Notes: generated by a model not told the origin, from the letters alone. DNA of 64,000 nt from Sphingomonas montana (GCF_001956315.1 NZ_KV887141.1:69595-133594); one strand, 5' to 3'. Positions 40,693 through 49,517 are shown, counted from the stretch's first letter. Translations and numbers: made by a program.

Positions 40693-42312
40693 TCACGGCA
40701 GGGTCGTGATCATGCCCAACGCGACGGCGTGACCGTCGCGGCTGTCCAGGACGGCGTTGCGCGGCGCCTGTGACACGATCCCGTCGAGAATGGCCCCGTC
40801 GACCTGGCGCAACGCCACGACCGGGCGTTCGTCGGGACGCTCGGTACGCAGGCTGATGTCGCGGATCGTCAGGCGGCGGGCATGGCGGGCGTAGAAGCCG
40901 GCGCCGGGCAGCGTGCCGAGGTAGGTGACCTCAAGGCTGGTCGTGCGGCGATATTCCGGGTCGCGTTCCGCGTCGCCCCGCGTGCCGCCGCCCTGCGCGA
41001 CGATGGCGATGTTGCGGAACGTGACGTCCTCGACCGGCGCATCGGCGATTCCCTCCACCCCGCACGGAAAGCGCATCCGCGCGCCCGATATGGCGATCGC
41101 GTCGAACCGCACGCCGCGGATCCGCCCGACGGTCGTGCCGCGCGGTGCGCGCAGGCGGGCGCCGTGATGGACGAACAACGGGTGGTTGACCGGGTCGCGG
41201 ATCGTGATGTCGGAGACCGACACGTCTTCCAGCGTACCGCCGTCGACCACACCCATCAGGATGCCGCGGCTGTTGGTACAGATGCAGTCGCTGATCCGGA
41301 TGCCGCGGAAGCCGCCATTGCTTTCGGTGCCCAGCTTGATCCGGCCGAGCACCCCAAGCTTGTCGGGCGATTTATAGTCGGACAGGCGGTAGCTGCCGTC
41401 GAGCACGGACCCCATCGCATAGCCGCTGGTCTTGCAGCCCGAGATCAGCACGTCCTCGCATGGCACCGCACGGCCCAGCGCGTAGCTGCTTTTCAGGACA
41501 ATCGCGTCGTCCTTGGGTGCGTTGACGGTGCATCCGGTGATCCGGACGTCGCGGCAGGCGTCGATGTCGATCCCGTCGCGGTCGGTGTCGATCAGCAGGT
41601 TCGTCACGCGCAGGTTGGTGCAGCCATGCGCCATTACAGCGAAATGCCCGGCCTGGAGGATGGTGAACCCGTCGAGCCGGACGTTGCGACAGCGCATCAG
41701 CCCGATCGTCTTGTTGGCGCGCCCGACCTGCAATCGCTCGGCCGCATCGCGCAGCGCCAGTTCGCGCGGGGACACGCCGAGTGCGGCAGCCGATCGCCAG
41801 TCGGGGCGACCATGCCAGCGGTCACCGGGGCCTTCGCGATCGAGGCCCAGCCCATGCAGCATGCCGGGGCCGAGGATCGCCACGTTCGACACGCCGTCGC
41901 CGCGGATCAGGCTGTTGTGGACATGGGTGATCCCGAAGTCCTGATACTGCTCCTCCTGGTAGTTTTCGGGCGGGTCGTAATGCGCGCCGTGGATCGCGGG
42001 ATCGGCCGCCACGATGACGGCGCCCGCCGACAGGACCAGCGCGATATTGTCGCGCAAGCGGAGCGTGAAGCAGAGGTAGCGACCCGCGGGCACGATGACC
42101 GTGCCGCCCCCGCGCCGTGCCGCCGCGTCGATCGCACGGTTGATCGCGGGACTGTCGATCGTCGTCCCGTCGCCGCGCGCGCCGTGGCGGCGGACATCCT
42201 CGAACAGGCCGGCCGCGACCGCCTGTGCCCGATCGGGCAGGCCGCCGGCGAGCAGTATGGCGCCCGCGCCGACCAGCGTGGCGCGACGGGTGGGGGGCAC
42301 GAACAGGGACAT
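40693..42312 (-). CDS. Exported GH28-like polygalacturonase/rhamnogalacturonase-type protein
   Basis: A 539-residue right-handed beta-helix protein. The N-terminus MSLFVPPTRRATLVGAG looks like a twin-arginine signal. GVSNVAILGPGMLHGLGLD opens the GH28 helix. The catalytic-type Asp segments DRDGIDIDACRDV and PKDDAIVLKS are present, followed by RIKLGTESNGG, equivalent to the RIK motif. The usual GHG is replaced by TSGYAMGSVLDG. A GGGAG ribosome site precedes ATG 42312. It faces the beta-helix gene across operator 5. Pectin or rhamnogalacturonan is the likely substrate class. Confidence 0.82.
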   Translation of the reverse strand: MSLFVPPTRRATLVGAGAILLAGGLPDRAQAVAAGLFEDVRRHGARGDGTTIDSPAINRAIDAAARRGGGTVIVPAGRYLCFTLRLRDNIALVLSAGAVIVAADPAIHGAHYDPPENYQEEQYQDFGITHVHNSLIRGDGVSNVAILGPGMLHGLGLDREGPGDRWHGRPDWRSAAALGVSPRELALRDAAERLQVGRANKTIGLMRCRNVRLDGFTILQAGHFAVMAHGCTNLRVTNLLIDTDRDGIDIDACRDVRITGCTVNAPKDDAIVLKSSYALGRAVPCEDVLISGCKTSGYAMGSVLDGSYRLSDYKSPDKLGVLGRIKLGTESNGGFRGIRISDCICTNSRGILMGVVDGGTLEDVSVSDITIRDPVNHPLFVHHGARLRAPRGTTVGRIRGVRFDAIAISGARMRFPCGVEGIADAPVEDVTFRNIAIVAQGGGTRGDAERDPEYRRTTSLEVTYLGTLPGAGFYARHARRLTIRDISLRTERPDERPVVALRQVDGAILDGIVSQAPRNAVLDSRDGHAVALGMITTLP

Positions 42313-42357
42313 GGATGCTCTCCCGCGGACGGCAGTCTTGCTACTGCGCCATACATA

Positions 42358-42374
42358 AGACATCATACGTTTGT
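42358..42374. promoter_or_regulatory. Putative GntR operator 5 (GH28/beta-helix divergent region)
   Basis: AGACATCATACGTTTGT lies between two divergent genes, about 50 bases from the GH28 start and 60 from the beta-helix start. The core ATCATACGT is at 42362-42370. It is less symmetric than the other sites but shares AGACATCATACGT with operator 6. Confidence 0.6.
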
Positions 42375-42430
42375 TGACGATGCTGTCCACTGCATCCGAT
42401 ACCGGGCATAAACGCCAAGGAGCAGGATCG

Positions 42431-44449
42431 ATGAACGTTGGTGCCCCACGATCGCCGTTGCATGCGGCCGGCCGCGTAGTCATCGCTACGGCGGGTCTCC
42501 TGGCGAGCGGCAGCGCGTGGGCGCAGGCGACGATCTTCGTATCGCCCACCGGTGACGATCGCGCGCCGGCAAGTGCGACCCGGCCGGTGCGGTCGCTGGA
42601 ACGGGCACAGGCGCTGGTCCGTGCGGCGAATGCGCGCGGCGACGTGACGGTGATCCTGGCGGACGGCACCTACCGGCTGGACCGGCCATTGCGGTTCGGT
42701 GCTGCGGACGGCGGGCAGGCGGGCCACCGGGTGGCATGGCGCGCCGCGGCCGGCGCGCGGCCGATGCTGTCGGGCGGCATGACGGTGGCGGGGTTCCGGC
42801 TGCACGACGCGGAACGGCGCATCTGGGTCGCCGACGTGCCCAGGGGATTGGACGCGCGGCAACTATGGGTCGACGACCAGCTGGCCGAACGCCCCTGGAT
42901 CGAGATCAAGGCCGCCGACGTCGCGTTCGCCCGCAACGGGTTCGACATCGTCAATCCCGCGCTTGGCTATGTCGCGGCCGTCAAGCGGCCGGACCGGATG
43001 GAATTGGAGGCGACGGGGTTCTTCACCGATCGCTTCTCCCCGGTGCGATCGATCGCGGGCCTTACGGTGACGATGCAGCAGCCGGCGTGGGACAATAATA
43101 GCTGGGGGTTCGATACGGTCACCCAGCCGATCTTTCCGGCGGACTCGCGGCTGTTCCTGCGCAACGCGCTGGAATTTATCGGCAAGGCCAATGACTGGCA
43201 CGCCAATCCCTATCAGTGGTTTCTCGATCCGGAGGCCGGCAAACTCTATTTGCGGATCGCGCAGGACGACGATATCCGGCGGCTGAACGTCGTGCTGCCG
43301 CGGATGGAGGCGCTGGTGTCGATCGCGGGCACGCCGGCGGTGCCGGTCGAGCGGCTGAGCTTCACCGGCCTGCGCTTTTCGCACAGCAGCTGGCTCGGGC
43401 CGTCGCGGCCGACCGGTTATGCCAACCAGCAGAGCGGCGCGTTCCTGTCCGAGGTGTCGCCGATCCGGCCGGCGGCGGCATGGCAGACCTGCGGCTGGGG
43501 GTGCGTCGAGTTCGAATCGATGCGGCAGCGCTGGAGCCAGATGCCAGCGGCGATCCAGGTCGCGGCGGCACGCGACATCCTGTTCGACCGCAACGTCTTT
43601 ACCCAGATCGGCCAGATCGCGCTGGGCATCGGCAACGACGCCAATGCGAACCTGAGTGGCGTGGGATTGGCCACGGCTGGGGTCCGCGTGACGCACAACC
43701 GTTTTGCCGTGCTGTCGGGCAGCGCGATCATGGCGGGCGGGGTGCGGGTCGAGGCGCATCACCCCGGCAACCCGGCGCTGATCAACCGCGATCTGGTGAT
43801 CGAGGACAATGACGTCGTCACCGTCAGCCAGGACTACAAGGACAATGCCGCCATCCTGACCACCTATGTCAGCGGCACGCGCATCGCGCATAACGACATC
43901 AGCGATGCGCCCTATGACGGGATCGCGGTCGGCTGGGGCTGGGGGTATAACGACGTCGGCGGTAATCCCAATTATGCCGAGAACCAGAAGGGGTATGTGC
44001 ACAACATCCGCTACGCCACGCCCACGACATTGCGCGACACAGTGGTCGAGTATAATCGCATCCACGGTGTGAAGACGTGGTTCATGGATGGCGGCGCGAT
44101 CTACAACCTGTCGGCAAACCCCGGGGCGGTAATCCGCGGCAACCATATCTTCGACATCGACGGAAAGATCGCAATCTACCTGGACGAGGGAAGCAAGCAT
44201 TTCCGCGTCACGGGCAATGTCGTCGAAACGCGCGGCAAGTGGCTGAACATCAATACGGCGGGCAAGATGTACAAGCGACGGATCTCGACGGACAATCTGG
44301 CAACCGGCAACTGGCATAGTTCGAGTGGAACGGGCGGGCGCTGGCTGGCGGAGATCGACAATGTCGCACGCGACAATGTGCTGGTCCCGGATCGCGCCTG
44401 GCCGGCGGCGGCGCAGGCGGTGATCGCGGGGGCGGGTGTCCGCCGCTGA
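42431..44449 (+). CDS. Secreted right-handed beta-helix protein resembling GH141 (candidate alpha-L-fucosidase)
   Basis: A 672-residue protein with a signal peptide ending near GSAWAQA. ATIFVSPTGDD, RPVRSLERAQALVRAA, GTYRLDRPLRFGAADGG and ARPMLSGG form the N-terminal pattern of large parallel beta-helix glycan enzymes. YQWFLDPEAGKLYLR and MDGGAIYNLS follow. This order recalls GH141, which includes an alpha-L-fucosidase acting on rhamnogalacturonan II. Family membership is inferred from memory of the motif order and needs a profile search. An AAGGAGC ribosome site precedes ATG 42431. It would supply L-fucose to the neighbouring oxidative pathway. Confidence 0.6.
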   Translation: MNVGAPRSPLHAAGRVVIATAGLLASGSAWAQATIFVSPTGDDRAPASATRPVRSLERAQALVRAANARGDVTVILADGTYRLDRPLRFGAADGGQAGHRVAWRAAAGARPMLSGGMTVAGFRLHDAERRIWVADVPRGLDARQLWVDDQLAERPWIEIKAADVAFARNGFDIVNPALGYVAAVKRPDRMELEATGFFTDRFSPVRSIAGLTVTMQQPAWDNNSWGFDTVTQPIFPADSRLFLRNALEFIGKANDWHANPYQWFLDPEAGKLYLRIAQDDDIRRLNVVLPRMEALVSIAGTPAVPVERLSFTGLRFSHSSWLGPSRPTGYANQQSGAFLSEVSPIRPAAAWQTCGWGCVEFESMRQRWSQMPAAIQVAAARDILFDRNVFTQIGQIALGIGNDANANLSGVGLATAGVRVTHNRFAVLSGSAIMAGGVRVEAHHPGNPALINRDLVIEDNDVVTVSQDYKDNAAILTTYVSGTRIAHNDISDAPYDGIAVGWGWGYNDVGGNPNYAENQKGYVHNIRYATPTTLRDTVVEYNRIHGVKTWFMDGGAIYNLSANPGAVIRGNHIFDIDGKIAIYLDEGSKHFRVTGNVVETRGKWLNINTAGKMYKRRISTDNLATGNWHSSSGTGGRWLAEIDNVARDNVLVPDRAWPAAAQAVIAGAGVRR

Positions 44450-44462
44450 TCGCGGCGCGGCA

Positions 44463-45233
44463 TCAGCGGCGCCTGAAGTCGGGCGCGCGTTTTTCGGCGA
44501 AGGCGGCGCGGCCTTCGCGGGCGTCGTCGGTTGCAAAACAGATCGCCTGCAGGTCGCGTTCATACGCGATCGCCTGGTCCCACGGCATGGTGAGGGCGGC
44601 ACGCAGGTTGAGCTTTGCGGTTTCCGCCGCGATGGGCGCGCGCGACGCGATGATGGCGGCAAGTTCCTGCGCGCGGGGCATCAGCCGGTCGGGGGCCACG
44701 ACCTCGCTGACGAGGCCCCAGGCGAGAGCGCGGTCCGCATCGATCATGTCGCCGGTCAACAGCATCATCGCGGCGTTGGAGGTGCCGGTGGCGTAGGCGA
44801 GCCCGGCCGCCATCCCGCCGCCGCCGATCCAGCCCAGCTTGATTTCGGGTGCCGCGAACCGCGCGTTGGTGGAGGCGATTCGGATGTCGCAGGCCATCGC
44901 GGTTTCTAGGCCGCCGCCCAGCGCGTAGCCGTTGATCGCGGCAATCACCGGCTTGCGACAGGCGCGCAACGCATCGCAATAGTCGGCGCGGTTGCGAAAA
45001 TCCCAGGGGGTCGCGTAGCCGTCCAGCGTCGTGATGTCCGATCCGGCGCTGAACGCCCGTTCGCCCGCCCCGGTGACGATGATCGTGCGCACCGCATCCG
45101 ACGCATTGCATTCGGATACGGCCGCGACCAGCGCGGCGGCCATGGCAGGAGTCATCGCGTTCAGCTTGGGCGCGCGGTCGATCAGGATGGTCGCCACGCG
45201 GTCCTGGATCGTGAAGCGCAGTTCGTCGGTCAT
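44463..45233 (-). CDS. Enoyl-CoA hydratase/isomerase family protein
   Basis: A 256-residue crotonase-fold protein. The CoA oxyanion segments are AFSAGSDITTL and NGYALGGGLETAMACD; FAAPEIKLGWIGGGG holds the second active-site region. The Glu in GGLETA is present, and the Glu of APEIKLG fits the other catalytic acid. It is the last gene of a five-gene operon, joined by a 4-base overlap to the solute-binding-like gene and co-encoded with a CoA-transferase, so its substrate is probably a CoA thioester made by that enzyme. The substrate is unknown. Confidence 0.88.
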   Translation of the reverse strand: MTDELRFTIQDRVATILIDRAPKLNAMTPAMAAALVAAVSECNASDAVRTIIVTGAGERAFSAGSDITTLDGYATPWDFRNRADYCDALRACRKPVIAAINGYALGGGLETAMACDIRIASTNARFAAPEIKLGWIGGGGMAAGLAYATGTSNAAMMLLTGDMIDADRALAWGLVSEVVAPDRLMPRAQELAAIIASRAPIAAETAKLNLRAALTMPWDQAIAYERDLQAICFATDDAREGRAAFAEKRAPDFRRR

Positions 45234-46336
45234 GTTTCCGCTCCGGGTTCATGGTGTCGGGCATAGGCGGCCTCGACCGCGTCGAGCACCGGCCCGGCCG
45301 GCGCACCGTCGATCAGCGCGGTGCGCAGCAACCCCGACGCCGCCGTCTGGAACACGATCGCGCCGTCGTGCCGCGGGCGGACCAGCGCGGCGGTGATGGT
45401 CGCGCGGGTGGCCGAGTAGAATCCGTTCGCGGCGGCGTCGACGCGGTCGTCGGTCCAGGCGGACCGCAGCGATGGCTGACCCGCATGATCGGGGATGAAG
45501 CCGCGCTGCGCCGCGTCCGACATCAGCCAGCGGAGATGATCGATCAGTTCGGGCGTGACCGCTGCGCGGCGCGATACGGCGATGCCGGTCCCGCCCAGCG
45601 TCGATCCGATCCGCCCGTCCGGTCCCGTCGGGGCATCGGCGAAGCGGACGGTGCCCGCCGCAGCATAGTTCACATAGCCGTAGATCAGCGGGCACAATGC
45701 CGGCCCGTCGCCGGCTGCCATGGCTTCCAGCATCGCGATGGGATTGCGGTCGATGGACCGGCGGGTGGCATCGCCGGTCAGGCGCGCCATGATGGCATAG
45801 GCCTCGCGTCCCACGTCAGGATCGACGAAGCGATCGCCCGGCCGGTCTGACCCGGCCGACAGCGCACCGCAGATCGACTGAAAACTCAGCGCAGCATGCG
45901 GTCCGGCGAGCGACAGCGCGACCGGTGCACGGTCCGCCAGCGCGATTACCGCGTCCCACGTCGCCGGCGGCGGCCCCGCCAGATCGGGGCGATAGGCCAG
46001 CACCTGCGTCGCGGCGTCGAGCGGCAGCGCCCAGTGCCGCCCGGCATAGCGATAACTGGCGAACGAGGGGCCGATCGCGGCACGACCCAGCAGGGTCAGT
46101 TCGTCCGCGGGAAACACGTCTTCCAGCGGAACCAGGCACTTGGCCGCGACGGCTTCGCCGACGTGGGGATGGTCGATCACGACGAGGTCGTACAGCGCCG
46201 CCTGTTCGGCGATCGGGCGCGATTCGAACCCTTCAAGCGGATGGCGGTCCCACGCGACCAGATCGCCCCCGGCCGCGGTCAGCGCCGCATAGCCACGCGG
46301 ATGATCCCAGGTCAGGCCGCGATAGGGGGTGCTCAT
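45230..46336 (-). CDS. ABC solute-binding-protein-like protein without a signal peptide
   Basis: A 368-residue protein whose body resembles family 1 sugar-binding proteins: YDLVVIDHPHVGEA, YAGRHWALPLDAATQVLAYRPDL, ATWDAVIALADR and LGGTGIAVSR. It starts directly at the first beta strand (MSTPYRGLTWDHPRGYAAL) with no signal peptide or lipobox, and no ABC permease or ATPase gene is nearby. Four-base overlaps on both sides fix its start and place it between the CoA-transferase and hydratase genes. It is therefore likely a cytoplasmic ligand-binding protein, possibly a sensor or enzyme accessory. Confidence 0.75.
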   Translation of the reverse strand: MSTPYRGLTWDHPRGYAALTAAGGDLVAWDRHPLEGFESRPIAEQAALYDLVVIDHPHVGEAVAAKCLVPLEDVFPADELTLLGRAAIGPSFASYRYAGRHWALPLDAATQVLAYRPDLAGPPPATWDAVIALADRAPVALSLAGPHAALSFQSICGALSAGSDRPGDRFVDPDVGREAYAIMARLTGDATRRSIDRNPIAMLEAMAAGDGPALCPLIYGYVNYAAAGTVRFADAPTGPDGRIGSTLGGTGIAVSRRAAVTPELIDHLRWLMSDAAQRGFIPDHAGQPSLRSAWTDDRVDAAANGFYSATRATITAALVRPRHDGAIVFQTAASGLLRTALIDGAPAGPVLDAVEAAYARHHEPGAET

Positions 46337-47523
46337 GCGTGCTGACGGACGACGCCGGACTCGACCAGGCGGGTGATCGCCGCGTCGTCCAGCCCGAGTT
46401 CGGACAGGACTTCCCGGCTATGTTCGCCCACCAGCGGTGCGCCGCGGTCGATCTGCGACGGGGTTTTGGAAAAACGGATCGGGAAGCCGGGGGTCTTCAC
46501 CCGGCCTTCGGTCGCATGATCATATTCGACGAACGTGCCGTTGTGCCGGATCTGCGGATCCTCGACGAGTTCGGCATACCCGTAGACCGGCCCGGCCCAG
46601 ACGTCGACGGCGCGGAACCGTTCGAGCCATTCCGCGCTGGTCGCCGACGGCAGCCGCGCCTTTACGCGCGCCAGGATTTCATCGCGGTGCGTCCAGCTGT
46701 CGCGTTCGTCGTCGAGCGTGGCGAAGAACGGGTCGTCAAGCAGTATCGCAAGCTTGGCGAGTGGCGCCATGGCCAGCGTGATATAGCCGTCACTGGTCTG
46801 GAACACGCCGTAGGGCGCGCGGATATAGCTGTGCGCGTGCGCCTCCGCCGACCGCGCCTGCGGTTTGCCGCCGACGGTGAAGACCGACAGTTCCTGCATC
46901 TGGATCGTCGTGATCGCATCGAGCATGTTGATCTGGACCAGTTGTCCCTCGCCCGTTCGTTCGCGGTGGAACAGAGCGGCCAGCGCGCCTTCGAACGCGG
47001 AATAGGCGGTGACCGCATCGACGAGGAATTGTCCGGCGGGGGCGGGTGCCTGCCCCAGCGCACCGGACGACAGCATCGCGCCGGACATGCCCTGCAACAA
47101 CAGATCCTGGCCGGGATAGGCACGGTACGGTCCGTCCTCGCCGTAGCCGGACATCGACACGTAGATCAGCCGCGGGTTGATCGCCGACAGCGTCGCATAA
47201 TCGACGCCCAGCCGTTCGGCGACGCCGGGGCGGTAGTTCTGGAGGAAGATGTCCGCGGTCTTGACCATTTCCAGCAGCAGCGCCTTCCCCTCCGGCGCCT
47301 TCAGATCCACCGCGAACGACCGCTTGTTGCGGTTGAGCGACAGGAACGACACGTTGATCTGGTTGCCCGTCGCGCCGCCGGCCGATGCGTGGCGTTGCCA
47401 TTCGCCCGACGTCGGTTCGACCTTCACGACGTCGGCGCCCAGATCACCCAGACGCTGCGCGGCAAAGGGCCCCGCCATCGCGATCGAACAGTCGAGCACG
47501 CGGATACCGGTAAGAATGTTCAT
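46333..47523 (-). CDS. CaiB/BaiF-type (family III) CoA-transferase
   Basis: A 396-residue family III CoA-transferase: GIRVLDCSIAMAGPFAAQRL and LGADVVKVEPTSGEWQR at the N-terminus, SLNRNKRSFAVDLK, then YPGQDLLLQGMSGAM with the catalytic Asp expected in GQDLLLQ. These enzymes move CoA between carboxylic acids. It starts 13 bases after the SDR gene with the ribosome site TGAGGAACT. Substrate cannot be read from the sequence. Confidence 0.9.
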   Translation of the reverse strand: MNILTGIRVLDCSIAMAGPFAAQRLGDLGADVVKVEPTSGEWQRHASAGGATGNQINVSFLSLNRNKRSFAVDLKAPEGKALLLEMVKTADIFLQNYRPGVAERLGVDYATLSAINPRLIYVSMSGYGEDGPYRAYPGQDLLLQGMSGAMLSSGALGQAPAPAGQFLVDAVTAYSAFEGALAALFHRERTGEGQLVQINMLDAITTIQMQELSVFTVGGKPQARSAEAHAHSYIRAPYGVFQTSDGYITLAMAPLAKLAILLDDPFFATLDDERDSWTHRDEILARVKARLPSATSAEWLERFRAVDVWAGPVYGYAELVEDPQIRHNGTFVEYDHATEGRVKTPGFPIRFSKTPSQIDRGAPLVGEHSREVLSELGLDDAAITRLVESGVVRQHA

Positions 47524-47536
47524 GTTGTGCAGTTCC

Positions 47537-48283
47537 TCAGGCCATGACCCAGCCGCCGTTGACGTGCAGCGTCTGGCCGGTGATGAAGCCCGCGTCGTCG
47601 GCGGCGAAGAAGGCGATGGCGGCGGCGATGTCGGCGGCCGACCCGCGGCGCTTGATTGCCTGCGCGTCGAGCACCATGCGGTCGTAGGCGGCCGGATCGG
47701 GATGGATCTTCTCCGCATCGGTCGGGAAGGCACCGGGGGCGACCGCGTTGACGGTGACGCCGTGCGGTCCGAATTCGCGTGCCCAGGCGCGCGTCAGCCC
47801 GATCAACGCGCCCTTCGATGCGACATAGGGTGACAGATTTGCCCAGCCACCCGAGATGGTGATGCTGGCGACGTTGATGATCCGCCCGAAGCCGCGCGTC
47901 CGCATACCGGGCAGGGCCGCCTGGACCGCGACGATGCCGGCATCGACATTCACGCGCTGGACGAACTGATGCTCCGCAATCGAGAAATCCTCGAACGGTT
48001 TCGACGGATAGACCGCGGCATTGTTCACCACGACGTCGATCCCGCCGAGATCGACGATCAGGCGGTCCAGTTCGGCTCGGAACGCCGCCAGGTCGCTCAG
48101 GTCGACGGTCGAGACGACCAGCCGGCCTGTGGAAATGTCCGCCGCGGCGGCGCGCAACTGGCCGATCTTGGCCGGATCATTGTCGACCGCGATGACCGTC
48201 GCGCCGCGTTCCAGTAGCAGCAGGCTGGTGCCGAGGCCGAGGCCGCCCGCCGCGCCGGTGTAAAGAATCCGCCGTCCGATCAT
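47537..48283 (-). CDS. SDR-family oxidoreductase (second of the locus)
   Basis: A 248-residue classical SDR. NAD site TGAAGGLGLG; catalytic Ser in NVASITISGG; YVASK; NNAAVYPSKPFEDFS in the substrate region; C-terminal GQTLHVNGGWVMA. It overlaps the DUF4432 stop by 4 bases. It differs from the SDR at 31830 and may oxidise a sugar acid or a hydroxyacyl intermediate of the CoA branch. Confidence 0.88.
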   Translation of the reverse strand: MIGRRILYTGAAGGLGLGTSLLLLERGATVIAVDNDPAKIGQLRAAAADISTGRLVVSTVDLSDLAAFRAELDRLIVDLGGIDVVVNNAAVYPSKPFEDFSIAEHQFVQRVNVDAGIVAVQAALPGMRTRGFGRIINVASITISGGWANLSPYVASKGALIGLTRAWAREFGPHGVTVNAVAPGAFPTDAEKIHPDPAAYDRMVLDAQAIKRRGSAADIAAAIAFFAADDAGFITGQTLHVNGGWVMA

Positions 48284-49461
48284 GCCGAACGCCCGGGGAT
48301 CACGGGATAGTCACCGGTCGGCGCGGGATAATCCTCGTCCGGCTGGGCCGCGATGCGTTCGATCCGCGCAACGGCGTCCTGCACCGCGCTCGCGTCTGGC
48401 AGGATCCGCAGCACCGTGTCGTACCGGCGCTCGTCGCCATGATCGAGCCAGATCAGCTCGTCGCGTTCGCGCGCGAAATCCTTGCCCAGCACATGGTTGG
48501 TCGAAGGTTCGATGCCCAGCGCGTAATGGCCGGCGTGGAAATTCTGCCACTGGTACATGGCGGGAAACTGGCTCTTCAACGTTTCGACCTCGAACCCGTA
48601 GCCCAGCGCGTCGTTGACCAGCGCGACGTTGACGCGGCCTTCGGCGTCGGCGGCCATGTCGTGTTGCCACACCTGTTCGTGGAAGTTCGCGATGGGGGCA
48701 GGGGCGGTGCGGTAGCCGACGCCCTGTTCGCGGTAGCGGTCTGCATGCGCGGCCCAGAGCACGGAGCGGATCGGCGCGACGTAGCGCGAGCCTTCCGCCA
48801 GCACGGGGTGGCCGACGTTGATGTGGTAGCAATACATGTGCGGCGTTTGGTAGAATCCGTGGTTGACGACACGGTCGTGCATCCGGATTTCGTCACCGCC
48901 GACAGTCGCCTCGATCCGGCGGATCAGATGGAGATCCTCGCCGAAGACGGTCGCCTGCTGGACGATCCCTTCCGCCCACAGGGTGCAGGTGTCGCCATCC
49001 CACCGTTCGCCGTAGCCGGTCAGCCGGGCAGGTATGGTGCCGATCCGGCCGTGGAGCGACGAGGACACGGTCTTGCGCGGGTCGTAATGATAATGTCCCG
49101 CCGGGTCGTCATGCATGAACAATGTGTGGTCCAGGCCGCAGGTGATGGTGAGGCCGGACATCGACCGGAACCAGCCGAGACCGCCTTCGCCCTCATAATC
49201 GTGCAGGCCCGGGTGGCGGAAGCCGGACGGGGAGTGCCAGCCGACCGCGCGCCCGGCATGTTCGCACTCCGCGATGTCCATCGCGCGATCGACCAGTACG
49301 GTGAAGCGCAGGCCGGTGCCGGTACGGAATTCCAGCTGGCGGATGCCGCGTTCGACGCCGTCGCCCAGCGTCGACAATCGCACGCCGGCGAACTGCGACA
49401 GCGCGCCGGTGCGCGCCGCGAGCGTCCGTCGCGACATCGTCTCGCCGAACAGAGTGACCAC
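48280..49461 (-). CDS. DUF4432 aldose-1-epimerase-like protein
   Basis: A beta-sandwich protein of about 393 residues related to galactose mutarotases (DUF4432, YphB-like). Segments include FRTGTGLRFTVLVDRAMDI, GWHSPSGFRHP, GLTITCGLDHTLF and HMYCYHINVGHP. The reading frame is open further up, but the in-frame ATG near 49521 would put operator 6 inside the gene. GTG 49461, preceded by AAGGGGAA, is the likely start; ATG near 49404 is an alternative. It heads the five-gene operon and probably interconverts anomers of the sugar used here. Confidence 0.8.
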   Translation of the reverse strand: MVTLFGETMSRRTLAARTGALSQFAGVRLSTLGDGVERGIRQLEFRTGTGLRFTVLVDRAMDIAECEHAGRAVGWHSPSGFRHPGLHDYEGEGGLGWFRSMSGLTITCGLDHTLFMHDDPAGHYHYDPRKTVSSSLHGRIGTIPARLTGYGERWDGDTCTLWAEGIVQQATVFGEDLHLIRRIEATVGGDEIRMHDRVVNHGFYQTPHMYCYHINVGHPVLAEGSRYVAPIRSVLWAAHADRYREQGVGYRTAPAPIANFHEQVWQHDMAADAEGRVNVALVNDALGYGFEVETLKSQFPAMYQWQNFHAGHYALGIEPSTNHVLGKDFARERDELIWLDHGDERRYDTVLRILPDASAVQDAVARIERIAAQPDEDYPAPTGDYPVIPGRSA

Positions 49462-49479
49462 CCACTTCCCCTTCAGATC

Positions 49480-49496
49480 ATAAGACGTATGATGTC
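49480..49496. promoter_or_regulatory. Putative GntR operator 6 (upstream of the CoA operon)
   Basis: ATAAGACGTATGATGTC lies about 20 bases before the likely GTG start of the DUF4432 gene. The reverse core ATCATACGT is at 49485-49493, and AGACATCATACGT is identical to operator 5. Confidence 0.68.
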
Positions 49497-49517
49497 TAGG
49501 ACGATGATAGGCGCGCG

